DNA from: Algibacter lectus
Lineage (GTDB): Bacteria; Bacteroidota; Bacteroidia; Flavobacteriales; Flavobacteriaceae
DNA length: 64,000 nucleotides
Assembly (NCBI RefSeq): GCF_900112395.1
Contig: NZ_FOLN01000007.1
Span: 124,001-188,000, forward strand
Reading direction: 5' to 3'
The position numbers and the translations under genes are program-made. Positions 48,568 through 58,146 of this stretch are shown here, one piece after another (within the stretch, counting starts at the first letter, position 1; each line of letters starts with the position of its first letter). A model generated the notes under the pieces. It saw nothing but the letters and a program-made list of their open reading frames with translations, made no database searches and had not been told where the DNA came from.

Positions 48568-49614
48568 ATGAAAGTAGATTATATTATTGTTGGAATTGGC
48601 TTAGCCGGTATTAGTTTTTGTGAGCAATTAAAGGCTTGTAACAAGAGTTTTGTTGTGTTTGATAATGCATCACAACAATCGTCTACCGTGGCAGGCGGAT
48701 TGTATAATCCGGTTGTTTTAAAGCGGTTTACATCGGTTTGGAAAAGTGAAGAGCAGATTGATTTAGCTTTAAACGTCTATGAAAACATAGAGGAACGACT
48801 TAGCGTTAAGTTAGATTATAAAATACCTGTTTACAGGAAGTTTGCCTCTTTAGAAGAACAGAACGATTGGTTTACAGCATCGGACAAACCGAGATTAGCT
48901 CAATATCTGTCTACTAAATTGGTTAAGAACACAAATGAAGCTATTAATGCTCCGTTTAGTTTTGGTGAAGTTTTAACCACCGGTAGAGTAGATGTAAAAA
49001 CTTTAATTGAAACCTATAAAATAGATTTGCTTAAAGGTGGTCTTTTAATTGAAAGTGATTTTGATTATGATGTTTTAGATTTAGAAAGTGATAATGCTAT
49101 TGTAAGCTACAAACACATTGAGACGAAGCATATTGTGTTTGCTGAAGGTTTTGGAGTTACCAAAAATCCATTTTTTAAGCATTTACCTATGGTACCAACC
49201 AAAGGTGAGTTACTAACTATTTTGGCGCCTAATTTGAATATGGAGGTTGTATTGAAGGCTGGTGTGTTTTTAATTCCGTTAGGGGACGATTTATACACTG
49301 TTGGTGCTACTTACGATTGGCATGATACTACACATGATGTAACAGATAAGGCTAAAAAAGAACTTTTAGATAAGTTAGAAAAGGTGATTAATTGTGATTT
49401 CACTGTGGTGAATCAAGTTGCTGGAATTAGGCCAACAGTCAAAGATAGACGTCCTTTAATAGGGAAACATAATGATTATGAAAATCTGTATGTGCTAAAC
49501 GGTTTAGGAACACGTGGCGTAATGATTGGGCCTTATGTTGCGAAAGCGCTTTATGAGTTTATTGAATTTGGTACGCCTTTAGATTCTGAAATTGATATTA
49601 TTCGTTTTAAGTAA
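48568..49614 (+). CDS. FAD-dependent oxidoreductase (D-amino-acid oxidase fold)
   Basis: A 348-residue flavoprotein. It starts at ATG 48568 so that the FAD-binding motif VGIGLAG is near the N-terminus; longer starts would lie inside the upstream terminator. A glycine-rich N-terminal Rossmann motif, the segment STVAGGLYNPVVLKRF near 45-60 and the C-terminal NGLGTRGVMIGPYVAKAL match the DAO family. Bacteroidota relatives are often annotated as FAD-binding oxidoreductase; the substrate is unknown. Confidence 0.85.
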   Translation: MKVDYIIVGIGLAGISFCEQLKACNKSFVVFDNASQQSSTVAGGLYNPVVLKRFTSVWKSEEQIDLALNVYENIEERLSVKLDYKIPVYRKFASLEEQNDWFTASDKPRLAQYLSTKLVKNTNEAINAPFSFGEVLTTGRVDVKTLIETYKIDLLKGGLLIESDFDYDVLDLESDNAIVSYKHIETKHIVFAEGFGVTKNPFFKHLPMVPTKGELLTILAPNLNMEVVLKAGVFLIPLGDDLYTVGATYDWHDTTHDVTDKAKKELLDKLEKVINCDFTVVNQVAGIRPTVKDRRPLIGKHNDYENLYVLNGLGTRGVMIGPYVAKALYEFIEFGTPLDSEIDIIRFK

Positions 49615-49688
49615 ATGATTCTTTTGATTGTAGTTTAGCTATATATTTAGCAGATTGATTTACGTTAGGGATTGAACGGTTTGTTTAA

Positions 49689-49777
49689 GCTCCCCGACGT
49701 TAGGAGGGAGCGAGTAGTGAAAGCCCGACCTTTTGCAATTTAGAGAGGTTGTTTTAACCTTGCTAAATTGCAAAAGG
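49689..49777. repeat. REP-like composite palindromic element
   Basis: Two adjoining hairpins in the gap between converging genes. The first has stem GCTCCC (49689-49694) and GGGAGC (49706-49711). The second has CCTTTTGCAATTTAG (49729-49743) with CTAAATTGCAAAAGG (49763-49777), continued inward by AGGTT/AACCT. ACGTTAGG occurs at 49662 and 49697. The GC-rich linker (GGGAGCGAGTAGTGAAAGCC) is unlike the surroundings and looks like a dispersed intergenic repeat. It may also terminate both genes. Only one copy seen in the window. Confidence 0.6.
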
Positions 49778-49800
49778 TAACGCCCAAAATAAAATTAACT

Positions 49801-50184
49801 TTATTTTTTTGCCAATTTTTTGTCGTAACTCATAAAAAGATTGATCCAAATATTTCTAGAAATCCGCATAATTACCGGCATAAAGCCAATAAGTGTTGCA
49901 ATAATGGCGATAAATATTCCATTTAATGTGGCATCGAAAACTAAACTACTAATTACAAAGGCGGCAACGGCAAAAGCTATACCAACTCCGTAACTCACGT
50001 ACATAGCGCCATAAAAAAACGATGGTTCTATCTTGTATTTTGTACCACAATTGCTGCATTTTTCGTGCATACTTAAGGTTTCGGTAAGCACATATGGGTT
50101 TTTGTTGGTGTACATAGATTCTTCTTGACATTTAGGACAAGTTCCTGTGAAAATACTATATACTTTTGAGCCTTTTTTAAACAT
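49801..50184 (-). CDS. DUF983-type membrane protein with zinc-ribbon motif
   Basis: A 127-residue protein from ATG 50184 (a TTG nine codons upstream is less likely). Two CxxC pairs, CPKCQ and CSNCG, form a predicted zinc ribbon, followed by two membrane helices (about residues 60-80 and 85-110). This is the DUF983 layout; function is not established to me. It is divergent from the ABC-F gene. Confidence 0.85.
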   Translation of the reverse strand: MFKKGSKVYSIFTGTCPKCQEESMYTNKNPYVLTETLSMHEKCSNCGTKYKIEPSFFYGAMYVSYGVGIAFAVAAFVISSLVFDATLNGIFIAIIATLIGFMPVIMRISRNIWINLFMSYDKKLAKK

Positions 50185-50269
50185 ATTATTTGTGTATTTT
50201 TGCAAGCGCAATTACAAAGCAAAAATAAGATTTTTAAAACTAAAACTTTGTAATAAAAGTTACATTTCT

Positions 50270-52174
50270 ATGATGAACATTCATAACTTATCGGTTTCCT
50301 TTCAAGGCGAATACTTGTTTGAAGATATTACATTTAAACTTGGAAACGGCGATAGAATAGGCCTTATTGGAAAAAATGGGGCAGGAAAATCGACCATGCT
50401 TAAAATTTTATCGAAAGAGATGGAGCCTGATACAGGGCAAATTGCTGCAGATAAAGAATTAAAGATTGGGTTTTTAAAACAGGATATCGATTTTATTTTA
50501 GGTCGTACCGTTTTAGAAGAAGCTTACGAGGCCTTTGTTGAGATTAAGGAATTGGAAGCCAAAATGGAAGAGGTTAACACCCAAATGGCCGAACGAACTG
50601 ATTATGAGAGTGAAGGTTACCACCAATTAATGGTCGATATTAATGATTTACAACATCAATACGATATTTTAGGAGGTTATAATTACCAAGGTGATACTGA
50701 AAAGATTTTACAAGGTTTAGGTTTTAAACGTGAAGATTTTGGCAAACTTACCGATACTTTTTCTGGTGGGTGGCGTATGCGTATAGAGTTGGCTAAATTA
50801 TTATTACAAAATAATGACATCTTGCTACTCGATGAGCCTACCAATCACTTGGATATTGAATCTATTATTTGGTTAGAAAGCTTTTTAAGAAACTACACCG
50901 GTGCGGTAGCTATTGTATCTCACGATAAGATGTTTTTGGATAATGTTACTAATAGAACTATTGAAATTTCTTTAGGAAGAATATACGATTATCCTAAACC
51001 GTATTCTAAGTTTTTAGTATTACGTGAGGAATTGAGAACACAACAATTGGCTTCTCAAAAAAATCAGCAAAAACAAATTGAGCAAACCGAGAAGCTTATT
51101 GAGAAGTTTAGAGCGAAAGCATCTAAGGCTACCATGGCGCAATCGCTTATTAAAAAGCTTGATAAAATTGATAGAATTGAAGTTGATGAGGATGATAACA
51201 GTGTAATGACCCTTAATTTTCCGGTATCTATTACGCCAGGGAAGGTAGTTGTTGAAACTAATAAAATCTCCAAAAAATATGGTGACAATCAAGTTTTAAG
51301 TGCTATTGATTTGCTTATTGAACGTGATACTAAAACTGCTTTTGTTGGCCAGAACGGACAAGGTAAATCCACACTTGCCAAAATAATGGTAGGTGATATT
51401 AAGCATGAAGGTGAATTAAAATTGGGACATAATGTGCAGATTGGATATTTTGCTCAAAACCAAGCCGAGTATTTAGATGGTAACAAAACCGTTTTAGATA
51501 CTATGATTGATGCTGCAAATGAAACTAACCGAAGTAAGGTTCGTGATATTTTAGGGTCGTTTTTGTTTAGAGGAGACGAGGCTGAAAAATATGTGCGTGT
51601 ACTTTCGGGTGGTGAGCGTAACCGTTTGGCGTTAGCAAAATTAATGTTGCAACCGTTTAACGTGCTAATAATGGATGAGCCTACCAATCACTTAGATATT
51701 AAATCTAAAAATGTATTGAAGGAGGCTTTAAAGCGCTTTGAAGGTACGTTAATATTAGTATCCCATGATCGTGATTTTCTGCAAGGTTTAACACATACGG
51801 TTTACGAATTTAAAGACCAACAAATAAAGAAATACCTAGGTGATATTGATTATTACTTAGAGAAACGAAATGTTGATAGTTTACGTGAGGTTGAAAAACG
51901 TACGGTGATTAAGGAAGTTCCGAAGGAAAAAAATCAACAATCTTACGAAGACCAGAAGAAAATAAAATCATTAAATAATAAATTAAGCAACATTGAGTCT
52001 AAAATTAGTGATATGGAGCGCAAGATTAAAAAGATAGACGCTGAGCTTGAGATTAATTATGAAGAGGTTTCATCTAAACCAAATTTCTTTGATGATTATC
52101 AAAAAATGAAATCTGATTTGCAAAACTTTATGCAAAAATGGGAAGATATTCAACTGGAAATTGAAAAGTTTTAA
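50270..52174 (+). CDS. ABC-F family ATPase
   Basis: Cytoplasmic protein with two ABC ATPase domains and no membrane part, 634 residues from ATG 50270 (ATG at 50273 is equally possible; longer starts run into the divergent promoter region). Walker A motifs GKNGAGKS and GQNGQGKS, signatures FSGGW and LSGGERN, and Walker B LLLDEPTNHLD and LIMDEPTNHLD are present, with the interdomain linker between. The C-terminal 80 residues are coiled coil. ABC-F proteins act on ribosomes in translation or antibiotic protection; which kind this is cannot be read from sequence. A -7-like TATTTTTG lies at 50195-50202. Confidence 0.92.
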   Translation: MMNIHNLSVSFQGEYLFEDITFKLGNGDRIGLIGKNGAGKSTMLKILSKEMEPDTGQIAADKELKIGFLKQDIDFILGRTVLEEAYEAFVEIKELEAKMEEVNTQMAERTDYESEGYHQLMVDINDLQHQYDILGGYNYQGDTEKILQGLGFKREDFGKLTDTFSGGWRMRIELAKLLLQNNDILLLDEPTNHLDIESIIWLESFLRNYTGAVAIVSHDKMFLDNVTNRTIEISLGRIYDYPKPYSKFLVLREELRTQQLASQKNQQKQIEQTEKLIEKFRAKASKATMAQSLIKKLDKIDRIEVDEDDNSVMTLNFPVSITPGKVVVETNKISKKYGDNQVLSAIDLLIERDTKTAFVGQNGQGKSTLAKIMVGDIKHEGELKLGHNVQIGYFAQNQAEYLDGNKTVLDTMIDAANETNRSKVRDILGSFLFRGDEAEKYVRVLSGGERNRLALAKLMLQPFNVLIMDEPTNHLDIKSKNVLKEALKRFEGTLILVSHDRDFLQGLTHTVYEFKDQQIKKYLGDIDYYLEKRNVDSLREVEKRTVIKEVPKEKNQQSYEDQKKIKSLNNKLSNIESKISDMERKIKKIDAELEINYEEVSSKPNFFDDYQKMKSDLQNFMQKWEDIQLEIEKF

Positions 52175-52253
52175 TTGAAAAGCTTGAATTACTTACTAAA
52201 ATTTAAATTTATATAAGTAATTAACGTTAATATTTAGATATATTTAAAATTTT

Positions 52254-52289
52254 AACGGAAACTGCCAATGTGTAGTTTCCGTTTTTTTT
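52254..52289 (+). terminator. Terminator after ABC-F gene
   Basis: AACGGAAACT (52254-52263) pairs with AGTTTCCGTT (52274-52283), 10-nt loop, followed by a T-run to 52289. Confidence 0.88.
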
Positions 52290-52357
52290 ATGTTTTTTTT
52301 AACTTTTCGGGATGAGTTATTGGGTAATTTTGGCAACTTACCACCAAAACCATTATC

Positions 52358-53488
52358 ATGCGAAATTATATACTTTCCGGCATAGGAATTTTATTCATAG
52401 GGTTTTCCATCTTTTTTGCTAAAAAGCTCATTGACGAAAAGAACAAACCTAAACCTATAAAGGAGAAAGTAGTAAAAACTGTACTTACTGATACTGTTGT
52501 AAATAGCACAATTCAAATTGTAATTCCTGCAAACGGAAGTTTGATTGCTAAGCGTCGTGTAGAAATATATTCTGAAGTTGAAGGGATTTTTAAACCTTCT
52601 AATATTCTTTTTAAACCAGGACAAGAATACCGAAAGGGACAAACGCTTATACGTGTAGATGCTTCAGAATATTACTCAAGTGTTCAATCTGCAAAAAGTA
52701 ATTTATATAACGACATTGCGGCAATAATGCCAGATTTACGTTTAGATTTTACAGATGTTTTCCCGAAATGGCAAAAGTATCTTTCTAGTTTCGACTTGAA
52801 TAAAACAACACCGGAGTTACCAAAAATGACTTCTGATAAAGAAAACTATTTTATTACCGGTCGTGGTATTGTATCTAGTTATTACAATGTTAAAAATCTA
52901 GAGCAGCGATTATCTAAATATAATATTCATGCTCCTTTTTCAGGTATTTTAACTGAAGCCTTAGTAACGGAAGGTTCTTTGGTGAGAGGCGGACAGAAAT
53001 TGGGTGAATTTATAGATCCTTCTGTTTACGAAATGGAAGTAGCCTTAAGTAAAAGTTATGCTAGCATGCTTAAAGTTGGCGAAACGGTAAAACTGACTAA
53101 TTTAGATAAAACTGAAACTTACACAGGCCATGTATCTAGGGTAAACGGTAGCGTAGATGCTACTACCCAAACCATTACGGCTTATATAGATGTTAAGGAT
53201 AATACTTTAAAAGAAGGCTTATATCTTGAAGCGCAATTAGATGCTAGAGACGAGGAGAATGCTATTGAAATCGATAGAGGATTATTATCAGAAAGTAACG
53301 AGATTTTTATTGTTAGAGATAGTTTGCTCGATGTAATGCCTGCTAAACCTGTTTATTTTTCTGAAACAAAAGTGGTTTTAAAGGAAGTGCCAAATGGTAC
53401 CGTAATTCTTAAAAAGGCTGTGCCCGGTGCTTATGCCGGAATGCTTGTTAAGCCTTTTAAAACAACAGATAAAACGGACGATAAATAA
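52358..53488 (+). CDS. RND efflux periplasmic adaptor (HlyD/MFP family)
   Basis: A 376-residue membrane-fusion protein anchored by one N-terminal helix (residues about 5-25). Lipoyl-type half motifs surround a helical hairpin: VIPANGSLIAKRRVEIYSEV near 50-70 and YNIHAPFSGILTEALVTEG near 190. It bridges the inner-membrane pump and TolC. It overlaps the next gene by the last base of the stop codon. A -7-like TAATTTTG is at 52325-52332. Confidence 0.93.
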   Translation: MRNYILSGIGILFIGFSIFFAKKLIDEKNKPKPIKEKVVKTVLTDTVVNSTIQIVIPANGSLIAKRRVEIYSEVEGIFKPSNILFKPGQEYRKGQTLIRVDASEYYSSVQSAKSNLYNDIAAIMPDLRLDFTDVFPKWQKYLSSFDLNKTTPELPKMTSDKENYFITGRGIVSSYYNVKNLEQRLSKYNIHAPFSGILTEALVTEGSLVRGGQKLGEFIDPSVYEMEVALSKSYASMLKVGETVKLTNLDKTETYTGHVSRVNGSVDATTQTITAYIDVKDNTLKEGLYLEAQLDARDEENAIEIDRGLLSESNEIFIVRDSLLDVMPAKPVYFSETKVVLKEVPNGTVILKKAVPGAYAGMLVKPFKTTDKTDDK

Positions 53489-56400
53489 TGAGAAAGTTAA
53501 TTACTTATTTTATTAAGTATCACGTTGCTGTAAATGTGTTCATTTTGGCATTTGTATTGTTTGGTACTATCGGGATCTTGTCGCTTAAGTCGTCGTTTTT
53601 CCCTTTAACCGATTCTAAAATAGTTACCATAAGTGTTGCTTACCCTGGAGCATCTCCGCAAGAAATAGAAGAAGGAGTTGTTTTAAAAATAGAAGATAAT
53701 CTAAAAGGATTACGCGGCGTAGATAGAGTAACATCGGTTTCTAGAGAAAACAGTGGTACCATTACTGTTGAAATTGAAACGGGTGAAAATATAGATTTTA
53801 TGCTTTTGGAAGTTAAGAACGCGGTAGATCGTGTTCCTTCTTTTCCAACAGGTATGGAACCTTTAATTGTTGCCAAGCAAGAAGAAGTTCGCCAAACTAT
53901 TACATTCGCTTTAAGCGGAGATAAGATTCCGTTGGTTACTCTAAAACAATTAGGTCGCCAAGTTGAAAACGATTTAAGAGCTATTGAAGGTATTTCGCAA
54001 ATTGAAGTATCTGGCTATCCGGAAGAAGAGATTGAAATAGCAATAAACGAAGCTAGTTTATTGGCTTATGATATTAGTTTTGAAGATGTTTCTAAAGCGG
54101 TTAGTACTTCTAATATATTAGTTACAGGTGGAAATATAAAAACAGACACCGAAGAATATTTAATTCGTGCAACCAATAGGTCTTATTACGGAAAAGAACT
54201 TTCTAATATTATTATAAAAGCCACTAATAATGGTAAAACTGTTCGTTTAAGTGATGTTGCTATAATTAGAGATCGTTTTTCTGAAACTCCAAATGCTACT
54301 TATTTTAATGGAGAATTGGCTGTAAATATAACGGTAACAAGTACAAATAGTGAAGATTTAATTAGTTCTGCGGAAAAAATTAAAACCTATATAGAAGGAT
54401 ACAATCAAAGTCATAATAACGTTAAAATTTCGATTGTTAGAGATTTATCTATCACACTTAACCAAAGAACACAGCTATTAACAGAGAACGCTATTGTTGG
54501 GATGATTTTGGTGTTGATCTTCCTATCCTTATTCTTAAATACGCGTTTAGCCTTTTGGGTGGCCTTTGGATTACCTATTTCATTTTTAGGGATGTTTATT
54601 TTTGCAGCACAATTTGATGTCACTATAAATGTATTATCCCTTTTCGGGATGATTATCGTTATCGGTATTTTGGTGGATGATGGTATTGTTATTGCTGAAA
54701 ATATATATCAGCATTACGAAAAAGGTAAAACACCAATTCAAGCAGCAATCGATGGTACTATGGAAGTTATTCCGCCGGTAGTTTCTGCAATAATTACTAC
54801 ATTGTTGGCATTCTCGTTATTCCTCTTTTTAGATAGTAGAATTGGGGAGTTTTTCAGTGAAGTATCTGTAATTGTAATATTAACTCTAGTTGTTTCTTTA
54901 GTTGAAGCATTAATTATTTTACCAGCGCATTTAGCACATTCTAAAGCTCTTAGGAAACCGGTAGAAGAGGAAAACCCTTCTAAGATGAAACAGTTTTTCT
55001 CTAAAATGCGTATTATTAATAAGCTAGGAGATCGCTTTATGGTATTCTTGCGTGATAAGCTTTATAGTCCGTCTCTAGATTTTGTTTTAAAATATAAAAT
55101 GCTATCGTTAAGTTTCTTTATTGGGTTTTTAATACTCACTATTGGTGCTATTGGTGGAGGTGTAATAGGTGTAACCTTATTTCCATCTGTTGCTAGTGAT
55201 AGAGTTTCAGTAGAATTAGATATGCCTAACGGGACCAATGTAAGGGTTACAGACTCTATTATTTCAATGATTCAGGAAAAGGCTTATTTAGTTAATAAAG
55301 AGTTATCTGATAAATACTTAAAAGGCACAGGGAAAGAGTTGTTTGAAAATACAATTTTGTCTTTGTCAAGTTCTTCTAGTGCGCAATTACAAATAAACAT
55401 GTTACCTGGAGAAGAGCGACCGAATGAAATAAATTCCAGCTTAGTAACTAATAAACTACGGGAAGCCGTTGGACCTGTAATTGGAACAGAGCGTTTAATT
55501 TTTGGTTCTGGTGGTAATTTTGGTGGTAGCCCAGTATCTGTTTCTTTATTAAGTAATAATATTGAAGAGCTAAAAGCAGCCAAACTCGAATTGAAAGAGG
55601 TTTTAAAAACCAATCCGTTATTAAAAGATGTCGAGGATAATGATCCGGCCGGAATAAAGGAAATTCAATTGGAATTAAAAGAAAGCGCGTATTTACTTGG
55701 TTTAGATTTACAAACAGTCATGTCTCAGGTACGTTCTGGTTTTTTTGGAACTCAAGCACAGCGTTTTCAACGTGGACAAGATGAAATAAAGGTTTGGGTG
55801 CGTTACGATTTATCTAACCGGAAGTCTATAAATAATCTAGACGATATGCGTATTATGACCCCTTCAGGAGAGCGTGTTACTTTAAAAGATATCGCAACAT
55901 ATACTATTGCCAGAGGAGATGTGGCAATAAATCATTTAGAAGGTCAGCGAGAAATAAAAGTATCGGCAGATTTAAAAGACCCTAGTTCTAGTGCTACAGA
56001 TATTATAGATGATATTAAACTGAATGTTATTCCAGAAATTCAGTCTAGATATCCAACAATTTCAACATCTTATGAAGGTCAGAATAGAGAAGCTGTAAAG
56101 TTATCTCGATCGTTAAAAGCAGCGGGAATTCCAATTCTGTTACTTATTTATATCACAATAGCGTTTACCTTCAGAAGTTATAGTCAACCTATTTTACTTA
56201 TATTATTAGTGCCTTTTAGTTTAACAGCAGTGGCTTGGGGGCATTGGATGTTAGATTTTCCTGTAAATATATTATCGCTTTTAGGTATTATCGCTTTAAT
56301 AGGTATTATGGTGAATGATGGTTTGGTGCTTATAGGTAAATTCAATTCTAATTTAAAGGAAGGCATGGCTTTCGATATGGCACTTTCTGATGCCGGAAAA

Positions 56401-56685
56401 TCTAGGTTTAGAGCAATTTTCTTAACTTCTGTAACCACTGTAGCTGGTTTGGCACCTTTATTACTAGAAAAAAGTAGACAAGCACAATTTTTAAAACCTA
56501 TGGCAATTTCAATTTCTTTCGGTATTGCTTATGCAACTATTTTAACCTTATTAGTGTTACCATTATTTTTAGCGTTTAGTAATAATATTAAAAAGAGCTC
56601 TAAGTGGTTGGTAACAGGAGAAGAAGTAACAAAAGAAGAAGTAGAACGCGCCATTAAAGAACAAAAAGAAGAGCATGAACATTAA
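53488..56685 (+). CDS. RND efflux pump (AcrB/HAE-type)
   Basis: Proton-driven inner-membrane exporter of 1065 residues with 12 membrane helices and two large periplasmic loops. The N-terminal helix plus FFPLTDSKIVTISVAYPGASP segment (in pieces FFPLTDSKIVTIS and VAYPGASPQEIEEG), the IVIGILVDDGIVIAEN helix 4 with paired aspartates near residue 395, and the second-half GIMVNDGLVLIGKFN are diagnostic. Substrate not readable. It overlaps the TolC gene by 11 bp. Confidence 0.96.
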   Translation: MRKLITYFIKYHVAVNVFILAFVLFGTIGILSLKSSFFPLTDSKIVTISVAYPGASPQEIEEGVVLKIEDNLKGLRGVDRVTSVSRENSGTITVEIETGENIDFMLLEVKNAVDRVPSFPTGMEPLIVAKQEEVRQTITFALSGDKIPLVTLKQLGRQVENDLRAIEGISQIEVSGYPEEEIEIAINEASLLAYDISFEDVSKAVSTSNILVTGGNIKTDTEEYLIRATNRSYYGKELSNIIIKATNNGKTVRLSDVAIIRDRFSETPNATYFNGELAVNITVTSTNSEDLISSAEKIKTYIEGYNQSHNNVKISIVRDLSITLNQRTQLLTENAIVGMILVLIFLSLFLNTRLAFWVAFGLPISFLGMFIFAAQFDVTINVLSLFGMIIVIGILVDDGIVIAENIYQHYEKGKTPIQAAIDGTMEVIPPVVSAIITTLLAFSLFLFLDSRIGEFFSEVSVIVILTLVVSLVEALIILPAHLAHSKALRKPVEEENPSKMKQFFSKMRIINKLGDRFMVFLRDKLYSPSLDFVLKYKMLSLSFFIGFLILTIGAIGGGVIGVTLFPSVASDRVSVELDMPNGTNVRVTDSIISMIQEKAYLVNKELSDKYLKGTGKELFENTILSLSSSSSAQLQINMLPGEERPNEINSSLVTNKLREAVGPVIGTERLIFGSGGNFGGSPVSVSLLSNNIEELKAAKLELKEVLKTNPLLKDVEDNDPAGIKEIQLELKESAYLLGLDLQTVMSQVRSGFFGTQAQRFQRGQDEIKVWVRYDLSNRKSINNLDDMRIMTPSGERVTLKDIATYTIARGDVAINHLEGQREIKVSADLKDPSSSATDIIDDIKLNVIPEIQSRYPTISTSYEGQNREAVKLSRSLKAAGIPILLLIYITIAFTFRSYSQPILLILLVPFSLTAVAWGHWMLDFPVNILSLLGIIALIGIMVNDGLVLIGKFNSNLKEGMAFDMALSDAGKSRFRAIFLTSVTTVAGLAPLLLEKSRQAQFLKPMAISISFGIAYATILTLLVLPLFLAFSNNIKKSSKWLVTGEEVTKEEVERAIKEQKEEHEH

Positions 56686-57991
56686 AATTGTCTTTTTTAG
56701 TATAGTATTCCTTTTGCAAGCTCCAATGTTTGCTCAAGAGTTAATAACGCCAGAAAAAGCGGTAAGCTTGGCTTTAGAGAATAATTATGGGATAAAAATC
56801 GCTAAAACCGATGTGGAAATAGCCGAAAATAATGCCGATATTTTAAACTCTGGATATTTACCAACCTTAACAGGTAATGCTGGAGCCAATTATAACCTAG
56901 ATGATACTGAGGTAGGCTTTTCCGATGGAACAAATAGAGTTTTGAATGGAGCAGAAAGTTCTAGTTATAATGCATCTGTGGATTTAGATTATACGTTGTT
57001 TGATGGTTTGGGGAGATCTTACGATTATAAACAATTTAAGGAAACAAAGCAGTTAACAGAGTTGCAAGCACGCGAAACTATTGAAAACACGATAGTAGAA
57101 TTGTTTACAATATATTATAATGTAGCAGAACTTATTGAAAATAAAGATGCTGTTGCACAAACATTAGCTATCTCTAAAGATAGATTAATACGTGCGCAAT
57201 ATCAATTTGATTATGGTCAAGCTAATAAACTAGCTAGTCTTAATGCAGAAGTCGATATTAATAATGATAGTATTAGTTTAATGAACACCTTACAAGAACT
57301 TAATAATGCAAAGCGTGATTTAAATTTTGTTTTAGGTAATACCATACCCTATGATTTTACTATTGATACAGAAGTTGCTTTTGATAATTTATACGATAGA
57401 AGTGAGCTTTTAGCGAAGACAAGAAATAATAATATCTATATTCTTCAGGTTGATAAGAATATAAATATTAATGCTTTAGAAATAAAATCGGAAACTTCTG
57501 CGTACCTACCAACAGTTGGTTTATCCGGGAGTTATGGATGGAATAAAAACAATAACAATGCAGCTTCTTTTGCTGCGTACTCCATTAATACAGGACTTTC
57601 TGCTGGATTAAGTTTAAGTTGGAATTTATTTGATGGTGGAAGTACTATTACAAATGTGAGAAATGCTAAGGTAAATTTAGAAGCTCAAAAAATACTTAAA
57701 GAGCAACTATTAGTATCTATAGTAAGAGATTTTAATAATGCTTGGGATGACTATGAGAATAAGCTAAGTGTTTACAGGCTGCAGGAGCATAATATTAAAA
57801 CGGCTCAGAATAATTTTGATAGAACTGAAGAACAATTTAAATTAGGTCAGATAAATTCTATAGAGTTTAGACAAGCACAAATCAACTTGTTAAATGCAGA
57901 ATTAAGTCGTAATCAGGCTAAATATTTAGCAAAAATAGCCGAAATGCAAATGTTACAGATAAGTGGTGATTTGTTAAATATAGAGTTTTAG
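56675..57991 (+). CDS. TolC-like outer-membrane efflux protein
   Basis: A 438-residue outer-membrane channel. Signal peptide to about residue 20 (PMFAQ), then the two OEP repeats: LALENNYGIKIAKTDVEIAE near 30-50 and DRTEEQFKLGQINSIEFRQAQ (in pieces DRTEEQFKLGQI and NSIEFRQAQINLL) near 385. Completes the tripartite RND system encoded by the two overlapping upstream genes. Confidence 0.94.
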   Translation: MNIKIVFFSIVFLLQAPMFAQELITPEKAVSLALENNYGIKIAKTDVEIAENNADILNSGYLPTLTGNAGANYNLDDTEVGFSDGTNRVLNGAESSSYNASVDLDYTLFDGLGRSYDYKQFKETKQLTELQARETIENTIVELFTIYYNVAELIENKDAVAQTLAISKDRLIRAQYQFDYGQANKLASLNAEVDINNDSISLMNTLQELNNAKRDLNFVLGNTIPYDFTIDTEVAFDNLYDRSELLAKTRNNNIYILQVDKNININALEIKSETSAYLPTVGLSGSYGWNKNNNNAASFAAYSINTGLSAGLSLSWNLFDGGSTITNVRNAKVNLEAQKILKEQLLVSIVRDFNNAWDDYENKLSVYRLQEHNIKTAQNNFDRTEEQFKLGQINSIEFRQAQINLLNAELSRNQAKYLAKIAEMQMLQISGDLLNIEF

Positions 57992-58008
57992 ATTACGTTT
58001 TATGAAGC

Positions 58009-58040
58009 AAAATACACTTTGTCGATAAATAGTGTATTTT
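58009..58040 (+). terminator. Terminator of RND operon
   Basis: AAAATACACT (58009-58018) pairs with AGTGTATTTT (58031-58040); a competing TCGATAA/TTATCGA stem overlaps the loop. Confidence 0.65.
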
Positions 58041-58088
58041 ATCGATGGTTAAATGTTAAAATTTATTGTATTTGAGCGAATAAAATAG

Positions 58089-58116
58089 TTGTTCGTCTTG
58101 TTTAAGTCTATTTTTG
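58089..58116 (+). promoter_or_regulatory. Predicted promoter of LRR gene
   Basis: TTG (58089-58091), 17-bp spacer, TATTTTTG (58109-58116), a match to TAnnTTTG, 30 bp before the start codon. Confidence 0.55.
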
Positions 58117-58146
58117 TAGGAGAATAAACAACCTAATACAATTCAC

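Noticed and set aside
50147-50269. Longer N-terminus of the ABC-F protein
   Set aside because: It would overlap the divergent DUF983 gene and adds 41 residues not expected in the family; the ABC domain begins at ATG 50270/50273.
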